NCBI GenBank assembly: GCA_038326165.1
Contig: JBBQJT010000041.1
Coordinates: 1 to 31,278 of the forward strand
Direction: 5' to 3'
DNA: 31,278 nucleotides
Source: JAEUUM01 sp038326165
GTDB lineage: Bacteria; Bacteroidota; Bacteroidia; Chitinophagales; Saprospiraceae
Of this stretch, positions 1 through 9,125 are shown one piece after another (the stretch's first letter is position 1; every line of letters starts with the position of its first letter). A program made the position numbers and the translations under genes. A model generated the notes under the pieces. The model saw nothing but the letters and a program-made list of their open reading frames with translations, ran no database searches and had not been told where the DNA came from.

Positions 1-3000
1 GGTCTGGTTCAACTCCTGATGTTGAAGACCCAAGTGGTTTAACTGTGGGTTCCTATACTGTTACAGTAAGTGACGCTAATGGTTGTTCCAAATCAACTAC
101 TGTGACTATTCTTGAACCAACTCCTATTGTTACAATAGTTGTAACGAAAAATGTAGGTTGTAATTCAATTAATGATGGAGAGATTAATCTAACTGTAAGT
201 GGTGGGACAGCACCTTATTCTTTCAATTGGAGCAATGGATTACCATCCACGGAAGATCAATCTGGCGTGGGTGTAGGTAACTATTCTGTTACTGTTACAG
301 ATGCGAACGGTTGTAAGGATGTGAAAAATATATCCATCATCAAAACTTCATGTGATTTCGATTTAGCCTTAATTAAGCAAGCGCCTAAAGGTGGTAAGTT
401 TAAACCTGGGGATCTTGTTACGTTTACTATCACGGTATTCAACCAAGGTATTCAAGATGCTTACAATGTTGGTGTTGTAGATTATGTGCCAAATGGCCTG
501 ATATTACAAGACAACGATTGGAATTTGAATGGCGGTTTTGCAAAACTTAAAAATAACATTGCCTTTATACCAGTAGGGGGGTCTGAAAAAGTTGATATCA
601 CATTCTTGATCGATCCGGTTTTCACTGGTTCTGGTATTAAGAATGTAGCAGAGATTTTCACTGCGGATAATGATACTGATCCAAATAATACTCCTCCAAT
701 TGATATTGATTCTACGCCTGATACCATAATGGTGAATGACATAGATGGTGGAGATGATGTTGTTGACAATAGCAATAATGACGAGGACGATCAGGATAAA
801 GAGGTCATCCAAGTGAATCCTTGCTTGCTTGTTATCGATGCAATCGTTAAAGATGTTGATTGCAAAGGTGTTCTTGGTAGTATTGTTTTGACAGTTACTG
901 GTGGATCAACAGGAATTATTTTTGATTGGGCAGATATTCCTGGTGATGACAATGGTGGAGGAAGAGCTAATTTATTAGCTGGAACTTATAGTGTCACAGT
1001 GTTGGATACATGGACTGGTTGCACAAAAACTGGTGTTTATGTAATAAAAGATGGCGTAGATATTGAACCACCTACATTTGATATTCCAGTTAATGCTACT
1101 GTTGAATGTGACGCAGTTTCTGTCAAACCAAATGATGCGTCATTAAATGCCAAAGATAATTGTGGTGTTGCTTCTATTGATTTCAAAGAAGTTATCATCA
1201 AAGGAAATTGCCCAGGCAACTACGTGATTGAGCGTACATGGACTGTGACTGATGTCAATGGCTTGAAGACTACAAAAACTCAAATCATCGTCGTTAAGGA
1301 TACCAAAGCACCAGTTATTAATTACACAAATCCAATTTTGTTGGGCTTAATGAATGGTGATACATTAACAGTTGAATGCAGTAATGCACCTGTATTGAAT
1401 GAAAATGATGTCCTTGTAACTGATAATTGCGACAATAACCCAACAATTGATTTTGTTGACTTGTTGATGAATGTTGGTGATTGCAAGAAAGATGGATACT
1501 TAATGTTGATGACTTGTGCATGGGAAGCAACTGATAATTGTGGCAACAAATCACAAATGTTGATTTATGTAAAAGTTGTAGATACTGAAGCACCAATCAT
1601 TAAAAATGTTCCAACGGATATAACTGTTGATCTTTCTTCTGGTCAAATGATTCCTGCACTGCCTTCAAATGTGAATGCAAAGGATAATTGCGATCCGAAT
1701 CCAGTCTTGACCTTTGTTGCAGATACTATTTATTCTGGTTGCGATTATGTAATCATAAGGGAATGGACAGCTGTAGATCATTGTAACAATATCAGCAAGC
1801 AGGTACAAAATATAACTGTGAAGTCTGGATTCAATGTGATTGCTAATATAAAGGCTGCAACATGCGATATAAATGGATCAATTCAGTTGATTGTTTCTGG
1901 AGGTTCTGCGCCATATGTTTATAATTGGTTAGATATTGCAGGAACAAATGATCCTAAGGATCGAATTGATCTGAAAGCTGGTAATTACAATGTGACTGTA
2001 ACAGATGCTAACGGTTGTTCTAAAGTCTTGAATCCTTCGATTGCTGATAGTTGTGATTGTATTCAGCCAATAATCAGTTCTATTGACATCAAGGATGCCA
2101 AATGTGGTGATAATGGCTCTATTACAATAAATGTCAATAATCTTGCAGATTACGATTTCATTTGGACTCCAGCAGTTAGTACAAGTAATTTTGCTGTCAA
2201 TTTAGCTCCAGGATCATACACTGTAATTATTTCATTTAAAAACAAACCAGCTTGCTTTAAAAAGCTATCCATAATGGTTAAAGGTGATAACACGGTTGAT
2301 GCAAAAGTTGAGGCTCAACAAAACGCCTCTTGTAAGAACAATGATGGTTCCGCTACAATTACTGCAGGAGTTGGATTTGTTTACAATTGGAGTGATGGAA
2401 AGAATGGAAACCCACGTAATGACTTAGCAGCAGGTAATTATACTGTGACAGTTACCAATGCAGCTGGATGCACAAAAGTTTTAAGTTTGGTAATTGAACA
2501 GAATGCCTTAAATGTCAAAGCTGATATAGTGGCCGATACATGTAACGCAAACGGTTCAATTGATCTAACAGTGACATCTAGCTTGCCAGTAACATATGAT
2601 TGGTCTGATGTTCCAGGAACTAATAATTCTGAGGATAGAACTGACCTAGAAGCTGGTATTTATACGGTAACTGTTTCAGATGGTAAAGGTTGTTCTCAAA
2701 TATTAAATCTTCTGGTGAAGAATTTGTGTGTTCCTTGTGGAAGTTCTACTGATGTGATTAACTTGACTGCTACGGATTGTGATGATAAGGAAAAGTATTG
2801 TACTCAAGTTCCTTTGAACAAGGTATCAGAATACAGCTTTACAGATAATGGTCTTCCTTACACAGGTGGCTATGAGAATTGTCAGAATGGCAATACCTCT
2901 GTGTCTGTAGATACTGGTTATCATCTGATAATCATTCAGAAAATCGGAACAAATTGCAATGATACTATCAAACTTGATGTTAAGTGTACTCCATGCAAAC

Positions 3001-4082
3001 CTGCATATACGGGACCAAGCATTATCAAAGCTGTGAAGTGTTCTGGAAAAACAAGTATTTGTTTGGATATTCCTGCGGCAGAAAAGGATGACTACACTTA
3101 TTCATTGAACAACGTTGTATACTCTGATTTTGGAACTTGTGAAAACGACACCTTATTATCATACTCTTACTTTAGTTTGATTGCTAGTGCACCTACTGGA
3201 CCTTACAAATTGGATAGTTGGATAGTGAATGGCGTGAAATACAATACTAATTTCAATACAATTGAACAATTGGTTGCATTCATGAATTCAATTGACAACA
3301 ATTCTTGGACTCTGAATCCTGCAACATTTACAATATCTGGAGGCAATCCTTCAAATACATATGGTAAGATTGTTGTATTCAAAGGCGCCAATAAAGTGGC
3401 AACCTTGGATATCAATATTCAAATCATACCAGGAAATGTGGCAATGAAATTGGGTATCGGAATTAACTTCATAACAATTATCAATGAAAATAATGGTTGT
3501 GAAAGTAAATTCAAGATTTCAGTAACATGTGATTCAGCTGAGTTGAATGTTATTGCAGTAAATGATTTTGTGAAAGTTCCAGTGAATAAATCTGCAACTA
3601 TTATTGTTTTAGGCAATGATATTGTACCAGGCACTCTTGAAGGGCTTACTATAACAGTACCTCCGCTGTATGGTAATGCAGAATTATTAGGAAACTACGC
3701 AATCAAATACACTCCTAATTTGGACTATTGTGGGGCTTCAGATAAGTTTACTTATGTTGTTTCAAATGGCTATTCCAGTGATGAAGCGGATGTGATAATA
3801 GATATTCCTTGCAATAAGTTAATTGTTTGGAATGCTGTATCACCAAACTTTGATGAAATCAATGATAAGTTCATAATAGAGGGTATTGAGAATTATCCAT
3901 CTAATGAGCTATCAGTCTTCAATCGTTGGGGAGCACAAGTTTATAACAAGAAAGGCTATACGAATAGTGAAGCTTGGGAAGTGACTTGGAATGGCTCGAT
4001 ATTACCTGACGGAGCATACTATTACATTTTGACAGATGGGGAAGGTGGCAAGTACACCGGATTTATTCAAATACAGAGGTAG
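1..4082 (+). CDS. Giant T9SS-secreted SprB-repeat adhesin, 5'-truncated by window edge
   Basis: The frame is already open at base 3 and runs to TAG at 4080-4082, so about 1,359 residues of a longer protein are visible; the GTG at 45 is internal, not the start. Domains by nucleotide: SprB-type repeats (about 75 aa, ending in a 'Y-x-VTVTDANGC' signature) at 3-345; a DUF11/CARDB-like module at about 350-700 followed by an acidic Asp/Asn-rich linker; another SprB unit at 820-1065; three HYR-like modules with 'D-T-x-AP-x-I' and 'AKDNC' motifs at about 1065-1830; four SprB units at 1830-2730; Cys-rich modules at 2740-3540; an Ig/cadherin-like module at 3545-3810; and a CHU_C gliding-associated sorting domain at 3820-4079 ('SPNFDEINDKF', 'VFNRWGAQVY', 'WNG'). 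In this family the CHU_C domain sends the protein through the type IX system to the cell surface. An adhesin or motility role is inferred. No PorP/SprF gene follows it here. Confidence 0.9.
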   Translation, partial: SGSTPDVEDPSGLTVGSYTVTVSDANGCSKSTTVTILEPTPIVTIVVTKNVGCNSINDGEINLTVSGGTAPYSFNWSNGLPSTEDQSGVGVGNYSVTVTDANGCKDVKNISIIKTSCDFDLALIKQAPKGGKFKPGDLVTFTITVFNQGIQDAYNVGVVDYVPNGLILQDNDWNLNGGFAKLKNNIAFIPVGGSEKVDITFLIDPVFTGSGIKNVAEIFTADNDTDPNNTPPIDIDSTPDTIMVNDIDGGDDVVDNSNNDEDDQDKEVIQVNPCLLVIDAIVKDVDCKGVLGSIVLTVTGGSTGIIFDWADIPGDDNGGGRANLLAGTYSVTVLDTWTGCTKTGVYVIKDGVDIEPPTFDIPVNATVECDAVSVKPNDASLNAKDNCGVASIDFKEVIIKGNCPGNYVIERTWTVTDVNGLKTTKTQIIVVKDTKAPVINYTNPILLGLMNGDTLTVECSNAPVLNENDVLVTDNCDNNPTIDFVDLLMNVGDCKKDGYLMLMTCAWEATDNCGNKSQMLIYVKVVDTEAPIIKNVPTDITVDLSSGQMIPALPSNVNAKDNCDPNPVLTFVADTIYSGCDYVIIREWTAVDHCNNISKQVQNITVKSGFNVIANIKAATCDINGSIQLIVSGGSAPYVYNWLDIAGTNDPKDRIDLKAGNYNVTVTDANGCSKVLNPSIADSCDCIQPIISSIDIKDAKCGDNGSITINVNNLADYDFIWTPAVSTSNFAVNLAPGSYTVIISFKNKPACFKKLSIMVKGDNTVDAKVEAQQNASCKNNDGSATITAGVGFVYNWSDGKNGNPRNDLAAGNYTVTVTNAAGCTKVLSLVIEQNALNVKADIVADTCNANGSIDLTVTSSLPVTYDWSDVPGTNNSEDRTDLEAGIYTVTVSDGKGCSQILNLLVKNLCVPCGSSTDVINLTATDCDDKEKYCTQVPLNKVSEYSFTDNGLPYTGGYENCQNGNTSVSVDTGYHLIIIQKIGTNCNDTIKLDVKCTPCKPAYTGPSIIKAVKCSGKTSICLDIPAAEKDDYTYSLNNVVYSDFGTCENDTLLSYSYFSLIASAPTGPYKLDSWIVNGVKYNTNFNTIEQLVAFMNSIDNNSWTLNPATFTISGGNPSNTYGKIVVFKGANKVATLDINIQIIPGNVAMKLGIGINFITIINENNGCESKFKISVTCDSAELNVIAVNDFVKVPVNKSATIIVLGNDIVPGTLEGLTITVPPLYGNAELLGNYAIKYTPNLDYCGASDKFTYVVSNGYSSDEADVIIDIPCNKLIVWNAVSPNFDEINDKFIIEGIENYPSNELSVFNRWGAQVYNKKGYTNSEAWEVTWNGSILPDGAYYYILTDGEGGKYTGFIQIQR

Positions 4083-4104
4083 AAATATTTCTTTAACTAA
4101 GCCT

Positions 4105-4140
4105 AGCCCCGTTGTTTACAAAAACATCGGGGCTTTTTTT
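4105..4140 (+). terminator. Rho-independent terminator after the adhesin gene
   Basis: The arms AGCCCCG (4105-4111) and CGGGGCT (4128-4134) pair perfectly. After one T-T mismatch the stem continues with TGTTT/AAACA around a 4-base loop, and a run of seven T (4134-4140) follows. It lies 22 bases after the adhesin stop codon. Confidence 0.9.
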
Positions 4141-4201
4141 GTTCAGATCAGGTTAAAACTATTCGTTGCTAGATTTATTTTGGTTTTATTTCAATAAACT
4201 A

Positions 4202-4233
4202 TTTGGAGATATCCAATTGAAATAGTAATTTTG
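4202..4233 (+). promoter_or_regulatory. Bacteroidota-type promoter for tRNA-Lys
   Basis: TTTG at 4202-4205, a 20-base spacer and TAATTTTG at 4226-4233 match the primary sigma consensus of Bacteroidota (-33 TTTG, -7 TAnnTTTG). The predicted start of transcription, near 4238, is about 18 bases before the tRNA. Confidence 0.65.
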
Positions 4234-4255
4234 CATCGCCTTTCGAGGTAGGCTT

Positions 4256-4328
4256 GATCTCGTAGCTCAGCTGGTAGAGCATTTGACTTTTAATCAAAGG
4301 GTCTCGGGTTCGAATCCCGACGAGATCA
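4256..4328 (+). tRNA. tRNA-Lys (anticodon UUU)
   Basis: A complete 73-base cloverleaf can be folded by hand. The acceptor stem pairs GATCTCG (4256-4262) with CGAGATC (4321-4327). The D arm is GCTC/GAGC (4265-4280). The anticodon stem is TTTGA/TCAAA with loop CTTTTAA, giving anticodon TTT at 4289-4291. The variable loop is GGGTC. The T arm is TCGGG-TTCGAAT-CCCGA, and the discriminator is A4328. A full CCA is not encoded, so it would be added by nucleotidyltransferase. The gene has its own promoter upstream and a terminator right after it. Confidence 0.97.
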
Positions 4329-4330
4329 CA

Positions 4331-4362
4331 AAGGGTTGTAATTTTCATTACGACCTTTTTTT
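4331..4362 (+). terminator. Terminator of tRNA-Lys, between convergent genes
   Basis: The left arm at 4331-4342 pairs over 11 bp with ATTACGACCTT (4347-4357), with one bulged G, one G-T pair and a TTTC loop. Seven T follow at 4356-4362. The hairpin begins three bases after the tRNA and ends in the stop codon of the convergent minus-strand gene, so it probably also helps to end that transcript, although the T-run on the minus strand is weak. Confidence 0.85.
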
Positions 4363-5866
4363 ATGAAAGTTTGCTAACAGTATCCGTCCATAATTTCTCA
4401 TATGGTAGAACTTCTAAACTGTTCAGTTCAGTAAAATAATAGTTTGGTGACTCCTTTATACTTAGCAATATTTTATCTTCGTTATTCAAATGGACAGGCT
4501 GGAAGTTAGCTTTTACCAACAAGGTTAACAATTTTATGAAATTACCTAACCTCAAAAATTCTTTACCTTTTAATTGCCTCAATAAGTAGGTTTTTAATCT
4601 ATCAACTGTCTCTGCAGCTTGGGAATATCTCTTGAGTTGTAAGGCATAAATGAATTGTGCAATAACGGTATGTACGGTGATTATTCTAAGTTCTTTTGGA
4701 AAAAGAGCTGGATCATCAAGCAGTTTGCCTGATTTTGTCTCAAAATTTCTCCTTTGTTCATTTGTTAGATTTGTAATGGCTGTATCAATATAGAACTCGT
4801 GATAATATTTGAACATATTCCACTTCTCTCGGATTACTCGCGGGGATTTTTTGAATTTAGCTTGAGTAACCACTTTCTGGTGAATTGCCAAAGCAATTTG
4901 ATATTGTTCACTTCTCAAGGTTTGCAAGTAATACAACTCCATATATTGATACCAATCATTTGAATTCTCTGCAAAAAGGTGAATGTTGGCCTCAACGCTT
5001 CTTCTTGCGCCTGAGAAATTATTTGTGTAGAGAAATGCAGCCATTTTATGCAACTGAAAGCTAATCATTTTAGTGGGTTGCTCAAACTGCGGATTCTGCT
5101 TGATATACTCCTCGGTCCGTTCAACAACCTCTATCGCACTTGAATAATCTTTACGGAGTTCAAACAAGTTTAACCAGGCTTGATAAGAATTGTAATTTAT
5201 GTTTGGGGAGTCATTCAATTCAGCAATTGACATGATTTTATTACACAGATCCTCTATTTCGTTAGAAGCTTTGTCAGTCGATTTTTCATTATATTCAATT
5301 ATTGCTATTTGATTCAAAAGTTCTTCAACCTTAAGTTCCGATTCAAAAACAGGATAAAATTCTTGAATATACTTATTATAGTTCAATACATTTTTAAACT
5401 CTTTTAACTCACTGGCCTCTTCTCGTAATAATCTTGCACAGTGAACAATGATGTCAGAGAAACGAAATTTTTCAGCAATGGCCAGAACTTGTTTGGCAAG
5501 ATCATATGCACTTCCCACTGCACCATAACTGTGTAGAATGCGAACCAGAGTCCAATCTTTATTGCATGTGTAATAAGCGCGTTCATAATTTGAGTTGCCT
5601 GGCAAATTTACATCAATGAAGAATAGTGTATTCATCAACCTTTTCCTGAATCTTGATTTTAGTTGGCGGTATTTATCATCAGTTGGACTGCAACCATATA
5701 GCGCTGTTGCAGCATCGCGGTCATTTTTGTATTTCCCGTCCATTAAAGATTCAAAGAACTCATTAAATTTACTGCTCTTATTTCTTAATGAAGCTTCATC
5801 AAATATTTCAATTTTTTTGACTTTTTTTCTGGTAATAACTGCAGCAATTTCGAGAAGATGCTTCAT
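4361..5866 (-). CDS. Conserved-looking helical protein of unknown function (501 aa)
   Basis: I do not recognise a named family. The product is cytoplasmic in character: no signal peptide and no membrane segment. It is rich in Lys, Glu, Leu and Asn and reads as a string of amphipathic helices in pairs with alternating small and aromatic residues, as in TPR-like solenoids. The N-terminal 100 residues are basic, with an Arg/Lys cluster 'KSRFRKRLMN' at about residues 69-78. The ATG at 5866 is the first Met. It faces the tRNA-Lys gene tail to tail and is divergent from the LysM gene, so it is probably a single transcription unit. A scaffold or protein-interaction role would fit such a fold but is only a guess. 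Confidence 0.8.
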   Translation of the reverse strand: MKHLLEIAAVITRKKVKKIEIFDEASLRNKSSKFNEFFESLMDGKYKNDRDAATALYGCSPTDDKYRQLKSRFRKRLMNTLFFIDVNLPGNSNYERAYYTCNKDWTLVRILHSYGAVGSAYDLAKQVLAIAEKFRFSDIIVHCARLLREEASELKEFKNVLNYNKYIQEFYPVFESELKVEELLNQIAIIEYNEKSTDKASNEIEDLCNKIMSIAELNDSPNINYNSYQAWLNLFELRKDYSSAIEVVERTEEYIKQNPQFEQPTKMISFQLHKMAAFLYTNNFSGARRSVEANIHLFAENSNDWYQYMELYYLQTLRSEQYQIALAIHQKVVTQAKFKKSPRVIREKWNMFKYYHEFYIDTAITNLTNEQRRNFETKSGKLLDDPALFPKELRIITVHTVIAQFIYALQLKRYSQAAETVDRLKTYLLRQLKGKEFLRLGNFIKLLTLLVKANFQPVHLNNEDKILLSIKESPNYYFTELNSLEVLPYEKLWTDTVSKLS

Positions 5867-6067
5867 TTAATTTTAATTTATTGGCTTAATCTGTGACTGT
5901 GAAAGTGTTCAAGAATTGAGCCAAGTTAAGATGAAAACTCTCTAGAATGATTCATTTTAGGTAATTTTTATGATTAATTATTGAAATTATAATATTCTTC
6001 GCTGTTTTTTTGTGACGATTTAATTTTCTCAATGTGATTTTTTTACTGGATGTTGGATCTGCTTTTG

Positions 6068-6075
6068 TATTTTTG
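6068..6075 (+). promoter_or_regulatory. Possible -7 box for the LysM/BON gene
   Basis: TATTTTTG fits TAnnTTTG and would start the transcript near 6080, giving a leader of about 26 bases before the ATG at 6106. No TTTG is found at the expected -33 spacing, so support is partial. The position argues against the upstream in-frame ATG at 6034. Confidence 0.35.
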
Positions 6076-6105
6076 TCAATTATTAATAACTCAAACACTA
6101 CAATT

Positions 6106-6606
6106 ATGGGATTTTTTTCGTTTTTAAAAGGAGCAGGTAAGAAATTATTTGGTGTAAAAGATGAACCTGTTATTCCTAATGCTCAGACTGACGATACTAT
6201 TCAAGCAGAGATTGAAGCAATTCGAAAACAAACTCGTGAAGCAGCTTTAGCAAGTGAAGTTGTAAATCATGGCATCAACATCGAAAATTTGTCCGTTAGT
6301 CTGAATGGTGACACTGCCATTATTTATGGTCAAGCTATCAATCAAGAAGACAAGGAAAAGGCAATCCTATGTGTTGGAAATGTTGATGGAATCGCTATGG
6401 TTGATGATCGAATTGAAGTTGTAGAGCCTTCTGGCGAATCTCAATTTCATACTGTGGAGAAAGGCGATAGCTTATCAAAAATTGCAAAAGAATATTATGG
6501 TGACATGATGAAGTATCCTGTTATTTTTGAAGCCAACAAGCCTATGTTAGAGCACCCAGATAAAATTTATCCAGGTCAAGTGCTAAGAATACCGCCTATT
6601 GCTTAA
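6106..6606 (+). CDS. lysM: BON/LysM domain protein, Kbp (YgaU/LysM) family
   Basis: The 166-aa product closely follows E. coli YgaU/Kbp from memory: an N-terminal 'MGFFSFLKGAGKKLFG' segment, a BON domain (about residues 45-108, with 'KAILCVGNVDGIAMVDD') and a C-terminal LysM domain (about 115-164, with 'TVEKGDSLSKIAKEYYG' and 'IYPGQVLRIP'). In E. coli this protein is a cytoplasmic potassium sensor; LysM domains otherwise bind N-acetylglucosamine polymers. There is no signal peptide, which favours the cytoplasmic role. I chose the ATG at 6106 because the family starts there; the extra 24 residues from the ATG at 6034 are not conserved and would lie across the candidate promoter. The FabH-like gene follows after 26 bases, so the two are probably cotranscribed. 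Confidence 0.9.
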   Translation: MGFFSFLKGAGKKLFGVKDEPVIPNAQTDDTIQAEIEAIRKQTREAALASEVVNHGINIENLSVSLNGDTAIIYGQAINQEDKEKAILCVGNVDGIAMVDDRIEVVEPSGESQFHTVEKGDSLSKIAKEYYGDMMKYPVIFEANKPMLEHPDKIYPGQVLRIPPIA

Positions 6607-6632
6607 TTTTATAATTACATATTTTCCTTTTT

Positions 6633-7691
6633 ATGAAAAAGTCTAGAATTGCTGGAATTGGTTATTACGTTCCTGAAAGAGTTGTTACCAATAAAGAGTT
6701 GGGTAAGCTGATGGACACATCCGATGATTGGGTTCAAGAACGGACCGGAATCAAAGAAAGGAGATATGGGGTTAAGCATGAAGAGACTACAACGACAATG
6801 GGTGCGAAAGCCGCGACTATTGCTTTAGAAAGAGCCGGTGTTGATAAGAATGATGTTGATTTTATAATATTTGCGACATTGAGCCCCGATTATTACTTTC
6901 CAGGTTGTGGTGTTTTATTGCAACGTGAAATGGGAATGACTCAAAAGGCTGCCGGTGCACTGGATATCAGAAACCAGTGCAGCGGTTTTATTTATGCATT
7001 GTCAGTTGGTGACCAATTTATCAAAACTGGGATGTATAAAAATATTCTGGTTGTTGGTTCAGAGGTGCAAAGTATGGGTCTTGATTTTTCTACAAGAGGT
7101 AGGAATGTATCTGTTATATTTGGCGATGGAGCCGGAGCTGTTCTTTTGCAGCCCTCCGAAAAAGAAGAATATGGAATAATTGCTACTAAACTACATGCTG
7201 ATGGTACACATGCTGAACTCCTCGCATTTATTAATCCAGGATGTCATGGTGGCTATCACTTAGGTAAAGAACAGTTCAATTATTCGGATGCTGAATATGG
7301 CGAAATTTTTATTAACCAAAGTATGTTGGATTTGGCTCAGCTTTATCCCAACATGGACGGACCTGCTGTTTTTAAAATGGCTGTTCAAAAGTTTCCAGAA
7401 GTAATTCATGAAATTCTTGCAGATACTGGCTACAAAGCTTCAGAAATTGACATGCTTATTCCTCATCAAGCCAATCTGAGAATTAGTCAGTTTGTTCAAA
7501 AGATAATGGGTCTTCCTGACGAGAAAGTATGGAATAATATTCAAAGATATGGCAATACAACAGCCGCATCAGTGCCAATAGCATTGTGCGAAGCATGGGA
7601 GGCTGGTAAAATTAAAGATGGCGATTTGGTCTGTTTAGCAGCATTTGGATCCGGATTCACTTGGGGATCAGCTCTCATTCGTTGGGGCTAA
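6633..7691 (+). CDS. 3-oxoacyl-ACP synthase III (FabH-like)
   Basis: This 352-aa thiolase-fold enzyme would condense an acyl-CoA primer with malonyl-ACP at the start of fatty-acid or related chain synthesis. The catalytic triad is complete: Cys116 in 'NQCSGF', His278 in 'PHQAN' and Asn308 in 'YGNTTAASVPIAL'. The N-terminal 'GIGYYVPERVVTN', 'DWVQERTGI' and C-terminal 'AAFGSGFTWGSALIRW' blocks are typical. It is longer than housekeeping FabH (about 317 aa), with extra residues at about 200-250 before the His motif. That points to a paralogue of the FabH-like group rather than the housekeeping enzyme, so I give no symbol; the primer used is unknown. It sits 26 bases after the LysM gene, with no Shine-Dalgarno, as usual in this phylum. 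Confidence 0.93.
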   Translation: MKKSRIAGIGYYVPERVVTNKELGKLMDTSDDWVQERTGIKERRYGVKHEETTTTMGAKAATIALERAGVDKNDVDFIIFATLSPDYYFPGCGVLLQREMGMTQKAAGALDIRNQCSGFIYALSVGDQFIKTGMYKNILVVGSEVQSMGLDFSTRGRNVSVIFGDGAGAVLLQPSEKEEYGIIATKLHADGTHAELLAFINPGCHGGYHLGKEQFNYSDAEYGEIFINQSMLDLAQLYPNMDGPAVFKMAVQKFPEVIHEILADTGYKASEIDMLIPHQANLRISQFVQKIMGLPDEKVWNNIQRYGNTTAASVPIALCEAWEAGKIKDGDLVCLAAFGSGFTWGSALIRWG

Positions 7692-7720
7692 GTATCTTAA
7701 AACAAATTGTTTATTGTTTG

Positions 7721-7728
7721 TATCTTTG
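7721..7728 (+). promoter_or_regulatory. Possible -7 box for rmuC
   Basis: TATCTTTG matches TAnnTTTG. Transcription would begin near 7732, only about 10 bases before the ATG of rmuC. A TTG occurs upstream (7707-7709) but at the wrong spacing, so the -33 element is not confirmed. Confidence 0.4.
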
Positions 7729-7742
7729 CTTGAAACGATTCT

Positions 7743-9125
7743 ATGATCAGTTCTCAGGTTATTTTAGTATGCATTTTCTTTTCAATCCTGTTGGCAGCAG
7801 TTTCTTGGTTTGTTTCAGCCAATGTAGTCAGAAATAGCTCCCAGAAGGAAATTGATTTGAAATTTGTACATAAGGTGCATTTTCAAGAATTGAGCAAACA
7901 GTTGATTGATAAGAATACCCAAATACAGAATTTATTTTCTTCCGAGACCAACTTAAAATTAGAATTGGAGGGCTTAAAGAGTGAACTCAAGCATCTTCAA
8001 ATTCGGATAACTGCCCAGAATGAGTTTTTGGAATCCTCAAAGGAACAGACAAAACAAGAGTTTGAAAACTTAGCAAATAAAATTCTTGAAGAAAAATCGG
8101 TCAAATTCAGTGATCAGAACCAAAGGAATATTTCGATGATCTTGAACCCATTGAGAGAAAGGATTCAAGATTTTGAGAAACAATTAAAAGATAATTTTGA
8201 GAAAGATATTGTCGGTCGTTCAGAATTGAAAAGCCAAATTGAAGCATTAAAAGAACAAAGCATATCTCTTTCTAAGGAGGCTCACCAATTAACGAGTGCA
8301 TTGAAAGGCGATAAAAAAATGCAAGGAGGGTGGGGTGAAGAACAGCTTGAAAAGATTCTTGAATTATCAGGACTTCAGAAAAACATTCAATATTTTAAAG
8401 AAAAGAACATCGTAATGGAGGATGGATCTAATGTTCGTCCTGATTATATTATTGTTCTTCCTGATGACAAATCAATAGTTTTAGATTCCAAAGTTTCTTT
8501 GGTGGATTATAATAGATATTTTAATGAAGATAATGATGGATTGCGAAAAGATTTTTTAAAATCACATGTTCAATCTATAAAAAATCATATAAAAATTCTT
8601 GGGTCAAAAAAGTACGAAACTATAACTGGTCATTCTACTCCAGCATACATTTTGATGTTTATTGCTTTAGAGCCAGCATTTCATGCAGCAATAGTCCAAG
8701 ATCCAAATTTGTTTGATGAAGCAATGAAGAATAACATTGTGTTGGTTACCAACTCAACATTGTTGGCAACTCTTAGGACTGTTTATTTTTTATGGAAGCA
8801 AGACAGTCAGAATAAAAACGCATTTGAAATTGCTAATGAAGGAGGTAAACTCTATGAAAAATTTCATGGTTTTATTGAAGACATGTTGAAACTCGAAAAA
8901 GATCTTGTCAATGCTGAAAAGAGTTTTAATGCTGCAATGAATAAATTGTACACCAGTACTAAAAAAGGGGATACAATTATTGGCAGAATCAATAAGCTAA
9001 AAGCATTGGGCGCAAAAACCGAAAAAAACATACCTCTTGATTTTATTCCAAAGTTGGAGACCAAAGAGCTATTATCATCACTTGGCTCTTCTATTAATTC
9101 AACAAATTTTGGAGAAGAAGAATAG
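7743..9125 (+). CDS. rmuC: DNA recombination protein RmuC
   Basis: The 460-aa product has one N-terminal membrane segment (about residues 6-28), a long coiled coil (about 30-190) and the RmuC domain (about 190-430). The domain is marked by 'GGWGEEQLEKIL' (195-206), 'PDYII' (233-237), 'VLDSK' (246-250), 'ALEPAFHAA' and a late 'YEKFHGF' block. The Pro-Asp ... Asp-Ser-Lys arrangement (D234, D248, K250) fits the PD-(D/E)xK nuclease-like core known for this family. In E. coli, RmuC limits inversions at short inverted repeats. The last 32 bases overlap the convergent acyltransferase gene. The ATG at 7743 directly precedes the membrane anchor. Confidence 0.93.
   Translation: MISSQVILVCIFFSILLAAVSWFVSANVVRNSSQKEIDLKFVHKVHFQELSKQLIDKNTQIQNLFSSETNLKLELEGLKSELKHLQIRITAQNEFLESSKEQTKQEFENLANKILEEKSVKFSDQNQRNISMILNPLRERIQDFEKQLKDNFEKDIVGRSELKSQIEALKEQSISLSKEAHQLTSALKGDKKMQGGWGEEQLEKILELSGLQKNIQYFKEKNIVMEDGSNVRPDYIIVLPDDKSIVLDSKVSLVDYNRYFNEDNDGLRKDFLKSHVQSIKNHIKILGSKKYETITGHSTPAYILMFIALEPAFHAAIVQDPNLFDEAMKNNIVLVTNSTLLATLRTVYFLWKQDSQNKNAFEIANEGGKLYEKFHGFIEDMLKLEKDLVNAEKSFNAAMNKLYTSTKKGDTIIGRINKLKALGAKTEKNIPLDFIPKLETKELLSSLGSSINSTNFGEEE

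Noticed and set aside
6034..6105. Upstream in-frame ATG of the LysM gene as its start
   Set aside because: The 24 extra residues are not part of the family N-terminus and lie across a candidate promoter box; the ATG at 6106 begins exactly where YgaU-type proteins begin.
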